Shown piece after piece: positions 58,442-64,000 of a DNA stretch of 64,000 bases. A model generated the notes under the pieces. That model made no database searches and had not been told where the DNA came from. It saw only the letters and a program-made list of their open reading frames with translations. A program made the position numbers and the translations under genes. Source of the stretch: Brevundimonas poindexterae (GTDB lineage: Bacteria; Pseudomonadota; Alphaproteobacteria; Caulobacterales; Caulobacteraceae); assembly GCF_020524625.1 (NCBI RefSeq), contig NZ_JAIVLL010000002.1, positions 744,001 through 808,000 of the forward strand, written 5' to 3'. The first letter of the stretch is position 1; every line of letters begins with the position of its first letter.

Positions 58442-59491
58442 ATGCGTCTCAGCATTCTGACTGTCGCCGCCGTGTCGGCGCTCGCCCTTGCCGCCTGCGG
58501 GGATCAGGGCGGTTCCGGTACCCGTGAGGGCATCTGGGCGGCCGGCTCGTCGACCGTCTTCCCCTTCACCACCCGCGTGGCCGAGAATTTCGCCCGCAAC
58601 ACCGGTGGCGCCATGCCGCGTGTCGAGTCGCTGGGCACCGGCGGCGGCATCCAGGCCTTCTGTCAGGGCGTCGGGCCGCAGACGCCGGACATCGCCAATG
58701 CCTCGCGCCGGATGAAGCAGTCCGAATACGATCTGTGCGCCCAGAATGGCGTCACCGAGATCATCGAGATCAAGATCGGCTTTGACGGTCTGGTGATCGC
58801 CACGGCCCGCGACGGCGCGGACTTCGCCTTCCAGGGCGCCGACCTCTATCTGGCGCTGGCCAAGGACGTCCCCGGCGGGGACGGCTTCATCGCCAACCCC
58901 AACACCACCTGGAGTCAGGTGCGCGCCGGCCTGCCGACCGGTCGGATTCTGGTGTATGGCCCGCCGCCCACCTCGGGCACGCGCGATTCCTGGCTGGAAC
59001 TGGCCATGGCGCCCGCCGCCGAAAACCTGCCGGCGATGGCGGCCCTGGCCGAAAGCGACAAGGATGCGTTTGAGGCCCGCGCCCACACCCTGCGTGAGGA
59101 CGGCGTCTGGGTCGACTCGGGCGAGAACGACAACGCCATCGTCCAGACCCTGACCCGCACCCCGGGCTCGGTCGGCGTGTTCGGCTATTCCTTCCTCGAG
59201 CAGAACAGCGAGTCGGTGAAGGCCGCCAGCGTCAATGGCGTCTACCCGACGCTGGAGACCATCTCGTCGGGCGAATATCCGATCAGCCGGTCGATGTATA
59301 TCTACGTCAAGAAGGCCCACATCGGCGTCACGCCGGGTCTGGACCAGTTCGTGGCCGAGTTCGTCTCGGACGCCGCTTCGGGCCCCGGTGGCTATCTGCA
59401 GGATCGTGGTCTGGTGCCGCTGCCGGAAGCCGAACTGGCCGCCCAGCGTGAGACTGCACGGGCCCATACCCCGATGGCCCGCCCGGAGTAG
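58442..59491 (+). CDS. PstS-like phosphate-binding lipoprotein
   Basis: A 349-residue periplasmic binding protein with a lipoprotein signal (LALAACG, Cys19). The binding segments are AAGSSTVFPFT, GTGGGIQAFCQG, DIANASRRMK, FDGLVIA, PPPTSGTRDSWLE and NDNAIVQTLTRTPGSVGVFGYSF, all typical of the PstS/SphX phosphate-binding family. There are no pstCAB genes beside it, so it either serves the PhnC/PhnD-E importer or a distant Pst system. A single CTGTCAT half-site lies at 58415-58421, ahead of its ribosome site; the second half of a Pho box is absent. Confidence 0.9.
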   Translation: MRLSILTVAAVSALALAACGDQGGSGTREGIWAAGSSTVFPFTTRVAENFARNTGGAMPRVESLGTGGGIQAFCQGVGPQTPDIANASRRMKQSEYDLCAQNGVTEIIEIKIGFDGLVIATARDGADFAFQGADLYLALAKDVPGGDGFIANPNTTWSQVRAGLPTGRILVYGPPPTSGTRDSWLELAMAPAAENLPAMAALAESDKDAFEARAHTLREDGVWVDSGENDNAIVQTLTRTPGSVGVFGYSFLEQNSESVKAASVNGVYPTLETISSGEYPISRSMYIYVKKAHIGVTPGLDQFVAEFVSDAASGPGGYLQDRGLVPLPEAELAAQRETARAHTPMARPE

Positions 59492-59503
59492 GCGATAAAG
59501 GGC

Positions 59504-60130
59504 TCAAGACGTCGCGCGGTCGGCCAGCCGATGCGCGACGTCTTCCATCCGGTACAGCAGCAGATAGTGATCGCCCGACACCGGCTCGGGCATACTGTAC
59601 GGCGGGGCTTCAAGGTTGAGGTGCCGCGAGGCGTGCGGCTGGGTCGGCTCCAGGTCGACGTTGTCGAAGCCGCGGTTGGTGGTCACCAGCAGCCACCCTG
59701 ACCCCGACGCCGCCATATTCTGGAGGGCCGCCCAGACATCATCTTCGCCAAGATGGTTCAGCAGGTCCTTACTGAAGATCAGGTCAGCCCGTTCGGGAAC
59801 GTCCCGAGCGATATCCAGCATGCGGAAATCGACGCCTGGATGGCGGTTCCGATTGTCCTCGATGAGCGTCGGCACGACATCGTAACCCGTGTACCGAAGG
59901 CCCGGATGAGCGCTCAGTAGTTCCGGCATCCAGTTGAAATCACCACATGGGATGTCGGCTATGGAGGCTATGGCCCGCTGCCGCAGAACGGCATCAAGGA
60001 CGCTGATCGCGTGCCGGACGGTGGGCGAAGCCCGCTCGGAACCCGGACCGGAAGCCGACTCCGGGGACCCCCACAGGCGTTCGTCGTAGACCTTCGAAAA
60101 ACGCTCTGTGTTGTCCTGTGTCACGATCAC
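59504..60130 (-). CDS. class I SAM-dependent methyltransferase
   Basis: A 208-residue soluble enzyme. The SAM site is the motif I ASIADIPCGDFNWMPELL, followed by YTGYDVV (motif II acidic end) and DLIFSKDLLNHLGEDDVW. The DxPCGDFxWM form occurs in a family of small methyltransferases of unknown substrate, often beside glycosyltransferases. It overlaps the upstream glycosyltransferase gene by 4 bp and reads from the same promoter, so it may methylate a sugar or glycan. Confidence 0.85.
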   Translation of the reverse strand: MIVTQDNTERFSKVYDERLWGSPESASGPGSERASPTVRHAISVLDAVLRQRAIASIADIPCGDFNWMPELLSAHPGLRYTGYDVVPTLIEDNRNRHPGVDFRMLDIARDVPERADLIFSKDLLNHLGEDDVWAALQNMAASGSGWLLVTTNRGFDNVDLEPTQPHASRHLNLEAPPYSMPEPVSGDHYLLLYRMEDVAHRLADRATS

Positions 60131-61215
60131 GCCGCCTGGGCCCGGCGGCGCAGGCGGGTGATGCGGCGCAGCCGTCGCCAGAAGCGGCCGCGCTCGGGCT
60201 CGGGATAGGGTTCGAGGTTCTCGACGAACTGCTCGGCCGAGGCCCGCCAGCTGAATTTTTCCGCATAGGCACGGACGTCAGCGCGATCCAGCTCCAGACA
60301 GGCCATGCAGGCCTTCTTCAGATCGTTATCGATGGCGCCGGCGCCCGAGCCCGGAATGATGTCGATCGGTCCGTGGGCCGGGAAGGCGGCCACGGGCGTA
60401 CCGGTCGCCATGGCCTCAAGGATCACCAGTCCAAAGGTGTCGGTCCAGCTGGGGAAGACGAAGACGTCGGCATCGCGGAAGCAGCGGGCCAGCTCCGCGC
60501 CGAAGCGGGCGCCGAGGAATTTCGCCTCGGGGTATTTTTCCTGAAGCTCGGCGCGGGCCGGGCCGTCGCCGACCACGATCTTGGTGCCCGGCAGGTCCTG
60601 TTCGAGGAAGGTCTCGATGTTCTTCTCGACCGCCACCCGGCCGACGTTCAGCCAGAAGGGCCGGGGCCAGTCCTTGCCGCCCAGTTCGTCATAGATGCGT
60701 GGCAGGTCGGGGTTGAACAGTTCGGTATCGACGCCCCGCGACCAGGGCGAGACGTTGCGGAAGCCGTGCTCGACCAGTTCGTCGCGCAGGGTGGGGGTGG
60801 CCACCATCAGCCGTCCGGACGGCTTGTGGAACCACTTCATATAGGCATAGCCGACCTGCACCGGGACCGGGAAACGCGCGGAGATATATTCAGGAAATTT
60901 CGTGTGGTAGCTGGTCGTGAACGGCAGCTTCCACTCCACGCAGATGCGCCGCGTGGCGATCCCGATCGGGCCTTCGGTGGCGATATGGACGGCGTCGGGC
61001 TCAAACGCGCGCAGCCGCTCGCGGATCTCCTCTTCCGCGCCCAGCGCCAGCCGGATTTCCGGATAGGTGGGGCAGGGAATGGTCTTGAACTGGCTGGGCT
61101 CGATAACCTCGACCTCGTGGCCCATGCCGCGGCATTCCGCCACGGTTCGGGTCAGGGTGCGGACGACGCCGTTGACCTGGGGCTCCCAGGCGTCGGTGGC
61201 CAGAATAATGCGCAT
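60127..61215 (-). CDS. GT4-type glycosyltransferase
   Basis: A 362-residue GT-B enzyme. The acceptor half begins IILATDAWEPQVNGVVRTL and has TEGPIGIATRR and TSYHTKFPEYISARFP. The donor half has LNVGRVAVEKNIETFL, VVGDGPARAELQ, VFVFPSWTDTFGLVILEAMATGTPVAA with the paired glutamates (E-x7-E), and a basic C-terminal tail. Relatives make glycolipids such as glycosyl-diacylglycerols, in line with a role under phosphate limitation, but this is inferred. The methyltransferase gene is coupled downstream. Confidence 0.92.
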   Translation of the reverse strand: MRIILATDAWEPQVNGVVRTLTRTVAECRGMGHEVEVIEPSQFKTIPCPTYPEIRLALGAEEEIRERLRAFEPDAVHIATEGPIGIATRRICVEWKLPFTTSYHTKFPEYISARFPVPVQVGYAYMKWFHKPSGRLMVATPTLRDELVEHGFRNVSPWSRGVDTELFNPDLPRIYDELGGKDWPRPFWLNVGRVAVEKNIETFLEQDLPGTKIVVGDGPARAELQEKYPEAKFLGARFGAELARCFRDADVFVFPSWTDTFGLVILEAMATGTPVAAFPAHGPIDIIPGSGAGAIDNDLKKACMACLELDRADVRAYAEKFSWRASAEQFVENLEPYPEPERGRFWRRLRRITRLRRRAQAA

Positions 61216-61365
61216 GGAGGGGCCGCTGCAGCCTTTGTGTCTTTCCGGGCCGAAGACTTACCCCGAAGCGCAGGCGAAGGCGAGCGATGAACGCGGCAAG
61301 CGTGGCAGGAAAGACTTGTCGGCACCCCCCTCCCGCTTCTCCAAAGAAGTCGTTATGGGGGCCGG

Positions 61366-64000
61366 ATGGCCCTGAATTATACCTCCGCCCCGTTTGACGA
61401 ATCCGCCCTCTCGCAGGACTGGGATACGCTCGACCAGTCGAAGTTCGTCGACGAGACCCAGTCGGTCCGCGCGCTGCTGGCGCATATCCCGCTGTCCGGC
61501 GAGGAACGTGCCGCCGCCGTAGACGAAGCCGTCACCCTCGTCGAGTCGGCCCGCAAGGACTATCGCCTCGAAGGCGTGGTCGAGAGCTTCCTGCAGGAGT
61601 TCTCGCTCGGCACCCGGGAAGGCCTGGCCCTCATGTGTCTGGCCGAGGCCCTGCTGCGGACGCCCGACGAGGACACGCGTGACAAGCTGATCGCCGAAAA
61701 GATCGGATCGGCCGACTGGGCCAAGCATATGGGCCAGTCCGACAGCCTGTTCGTGAACGCCTCGACCTGGGGGTTGATGCTGACCGGACGTCTGGTCGAG
61801 GTGGACGAGGACGCCCGTCGCGATCTGCCGGGCTTCCTGCGCCGGGTGGCGGGCCGGGTCGGCGAGCCCGTGATCCGCCAGGCCGTGGCCGCCGCCGTCC
61901 GCATGATGGGCGAGCAGTTCGTCGTGGGCCGCACCATCGGCAGCGCCCTCAAGCGCGCCAACCGCGAAAAGTGGCTGTGCAGCTTCGACATGCTGGGCGA
62001 GGGCGCGCGTACGGTCGCCGATGCCGAGCGCTATGAGAAAATCTACGCCGACGCCATCCATGCGGTCGGTAAGGGGCGGGCCCAGCGCCCCGAGTCCAGG
62101 GGCCCGCAGACCGGCCACGGCGTGTCGGTCAAGCTGTCGGCCCTGTCGCCCCGCTATGAGGCGGTCCAGAGCGCCCGCGTGTGGGAAGAGCTCTATCCCC
62201 GGGTCAAGCGACTGGCCCTGATCGCCGCCGAATATGACATGAATTTCTGCATGGACGCGGAAGAGGCCGACCGCCTCGTCATTTCGCTGAAACTGCTCGA
62301 CCGGCTAGCGAACGACCCTGACCTTGGCGAATGGAAGGGGCTTGGCCTGGCGGTCCAGGCCTATCAGAAGCGGGCCCCGGAAGTGGTGGCCCGCGTGGCC
62401 GAGCTGGCCCGCACCTCGGGCCGGCGGCTGATGGTGCGTCTGGTCAAGGGCGCCTATTGGGACACCGAGATCAAGCGCGCCCAGGTGATGGGGCGGACCG
62501 ACTACCCCGTCTATACGACCAAGGCCGCGACCGACGTGAACTATCTGGTCTGCGCTCAGGCCATCATTGATGCGGCCCCGCATCTGTACGGCCAGTTCGC
62601 CACCCACAATGCCGTCTCCCTGACCGCGATCCACCGCATGGCACGCCGCGCCGATGTAAAGGTCGAGTTCCAGCGCCTGCACGGCATGGGCGAGGCCCTC
62701 TATGACGCGGCCGAGGCCCGCTGGAAGGATGACCGGCCGGTGGTGCGCGCCTATGCCCCCGTCGGTGGGCACGAGGAACTGCTGCCCTATCTGGTCCGTC
62801 GCCTGCTGGAGAACGGTGCCAATTCGTCCTTCGTCCATGTGCTGATGGATGAGCGGGTGCCCGCGATATCGGTCGCCACCGACCCCGTCTCGCTGGTCGA
62901 GGCCCAGCCCGACCGCCACGCCCGTATCCCCGTGCCCCGGTCGATCTACGGCGACCGCCTGAACTCACTGGGCCGCGACTATACCCGCAAGAGCGATCGC
63001 GAAACGCACGCCGAGGCGCTCGAACTGGTGGACCGCGAACGCCTGACATCGGGCCCGATGATCGGAGGCCTGCTGCACGCCGGCGTCCATGCCGAGGATG
63101 TGACCAACCCCTATCGGCGTGACGATGTCCTGGGCCATGTGTCCGAGGCCTCGCCGGACGAGATCGACAACGCTATCGAAAAGGCCGGCCGCGCCCAGCT
63201 GGCCTGGGATCGTCAGGGCGGCCCCGCGCGCGCCCATGTCCTGCGCGCCATGGCCGACGGGCTTGAAGCCGACCTCGACCGTCTGGTCGCCCTGCTCAGC
63301 CGCGAGGCGGGCAAGACGCTGAACGACGGCGTGGCCGAGGTGCGCGAAGCCGCCGACTTCTGTCGCTATTACGCCATGCTGGCCGAGCGCGACTTTGCCG
63401 GTCCCGAGACGCTCACCGGTCCGGCGGGCGAGACCAACCGCCTGATGCTGCACGGTCGCGGCGTGTTCGCCTGCATCAGCCCGTGGAACTTCCCGCTGGC
63501 CATCTTCACCGGTCAGGTCGCCGCAGCGCTGGCTGCCGGCAACGCCGTGGTGGCCAAGCCCGCCGAACAGACCCCGCTGATTGCCGCCGAGGCGGTCCGC
63601 CTGTTCCAGCGCTGCGGCCTTGAGCCCGATGTTCTGGCCCTCCTGCCGGGCCGGGGCGAGACGGTCGGCGCCAAGCTGGTATCGCACCCCGGCATCAACG
63701 GCGTCGCCTTCACCGGCGGCACCGAAACGGCCTGGGCGATCAACCGCGCCATCGCAGCGCGGCCGGGACCGATCCTGCCCTTCATCGCCGAGACCGGCGG
63801 TCTGAACGCCATGTTCGTGGACACCACCGCCCTGCGCGAACAGGTGATCGACGATGTGCTGGTGTCGGCCTTCGGGTCCGCCGGCCAGCGCTGCTCGGCC
63901 CTGCGCATCCTGTATGTGCCGAAGGACGGCGCCCAGGTGCTGGTCGACGGGCTGAAGGGCGCGCTGGATGCCCTGGTGATCGGCGACCCGGCCGATCCTT
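61366..64000 (+). CDS. putA: bifunctional proline dehydrogenase / L-glutamate gamma-semialdehyde dehydrogenase (partial)
   Basis: The frame runs off the right edge; 878 residues are visible of about 1000-1200 expected. It begins MALNYTSAPFDESALSQDWD and lacks an N-terminal ribbon-helix-helix DNA-binding domain, so it should not be its own repressor. The proline dehydrogenase barrel (about residues 100-470) has VKLSALSPRYEA, MVRLVKGAYWDTEIKRAQ and FATHNAVSLTAIHRMA. The aldehyde dehydrogenase half begins near residue 540 and has FACISPWNFPLAIFTGQVAAALAAGNAVVAKPAEQTP and the catalytic Cys in SAGQRCSALR. It degrades proline to glutamate at the inner membrane. Its promoter would lie in the 150-bp gap from the divergent glycosyltransferase gene. 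Confidence 0.97.
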   Translation, partial: MALNYTSAPFDESALSQDWDTLDQSKFVDETQSVRALLAHIPLSGEERAAAVDEAVTLVESARKDYRLEGVVESFLQEFSLGTREGLALMCLAEALLRTPDEDTRDKLIAEKIGSADWAKHMGQSDSLFVNASTWGLMLTGRLVEVDEDARRDLPGFLRRVAGRVGEPVIRQAVAAAVRMMGEQFVVGRTIGSALKRANREKWLCSFDMLGEGARTVADAERYEKIYADAIHAVGKGRAQRPESRGPQTGHGVSVKLSALSPRYEAVQSARVWEELYPRVKRLALIAAEYDMNFCMDAEEADRLVISLKLLDRLANDPDLGEWKGLGLAVQAYQKRAPEVVARVAELARTSGRRLMVRLVKGAYWDTEIKRAQVMGRTDYPVYTTKAATDVNYLVCAQAIIDAAPHLYGQFATHNAVSLTAIHRMARRADVKVEFQRLHGMGEALYDAAEARWKDDRPVVRAYAPVGGHEELLPYLVRRLLENGANSSFVHVLMDERVPAISVATDPVSLVEAQPDRHARIPVPRSIYGDRLNSLGRDYTRKSDRETHAEALELVDRERLTSGPMIGGLLHAGVHAEDVTNPYRRDDVLGHVSEASPDEIDNAIEKAGRAQLAWDRQGGPARAHVLRAMADGLEADLDRLVALLSREAGKTLNDGVAEVREAADFCRYYAMLAERDFAGPETLTGPAGETNRLMLHGRGVFACISPWNFPLAIFTGQVAAALAAGNAVVAKPAEQTPLIAAEAVRLFQRCGLEPDVLALLPGRGETVGAKLVSHPGINGVAFTGGTETAWAINRAIAARPGPILPFIAETGGLNAMFVDTTALREQVIDDVLVSAFGSAGQRCSALRILYVPKDGAQVLVDGLKGALDALVIGDPADP

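Overview
The window is high-GC alphaproteobacterial DNA, most likely from Caulobacteraceae and probably Brevundimonas. This is inferred from protein character and gene order: dnaK/dnaJ near hrcA-grpE/rph, the mutS-glnD pair, two TonB-dependent receptors, an SOS box of the alphaproteobacterial GTTC-N7-GTTC type, and alphaproteobacterial sigma-32-like promoters. No species call can be proven from the sequence alone. Genes are densely packed, with many 1-4 bp start/stop overlaps. There is no insertion sequence, prophage or CRISPR array.

Layout. 0-3.4 kb: end of an unidentified gene, an XRE regulator, a lipoprotein with a toxin-like C-terminal domain behind a LexA box, then coaBC-dut and a small membrane protein. 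3.4-12 kb: heat-shock and lysine genes (dnaK; dnaJ-dapB-DMT exporter; hrcA-grpE), with a sigma-32-like promoter upstream of dnaK, dnaJ and hrcA, plus a secreted protein and a Tat-type dienelactone hydrolase. 12-18.3 kb: rph, then glnD and mutS on the other strand. 18.3-23.7 kb: a cobalamin riboswitch driving a BtuB-like receptor, a divergent aldo/keto-reductase-like gene, a maleylacetoacetate/maleylpyruvate isomerase with an FAH-family hydrolase, and a DUF883-like/membrane protein pair. 23.7-30.1 kb: rpe-heparinase, two tandem pentapeptide-repeat paralogues, and gpmA with a solo RibD-type deaminase. 30.2-38.7 kb: sugar-nucleotide genes (phosphomannomutase/phosphoglucomutase, glmM, glmS, galU) with an FAD protein and a PLP enzyme.

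38.7-48.8 kb: rlmN, two small membrane proteins and a desaturase divergent from an ArsR regulator with paired operators, a 9-bp tandem repeat, a DUF350 protein with a membrane-anchored protease, an Ntn-hydrolase asparaginase, several oxidoreductases, and tRNA-Gly(GCC) with a 50-bp copy of its 3' part 113 bp downstream. 48.8-59.5 kb: genes that look like phosphorus acquisition, namely a beta-propeller phytase lipoprotein divergent from a TonB receptor, then phnC, a PhnD-PhnE fusion and a PstS-like lipoprotein. Within this stretch lie a histidine-kinase-like protein lacking the phospho-acceptor histidine and a DUF2254 membrane protein. 59.5-64 kb: a methyltransferase, a glycosyltransferase and the start of putA, cut by the window edge.

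The observations most worth following are the SOS-boxed toxin-like lipoprotein, the pseudo-histidine kinase, the fused phosphonate-type transporter inside the phosphorus cluster, the tRNA-Gly duplication, and the paired operators between desaturase and ArsR genes.
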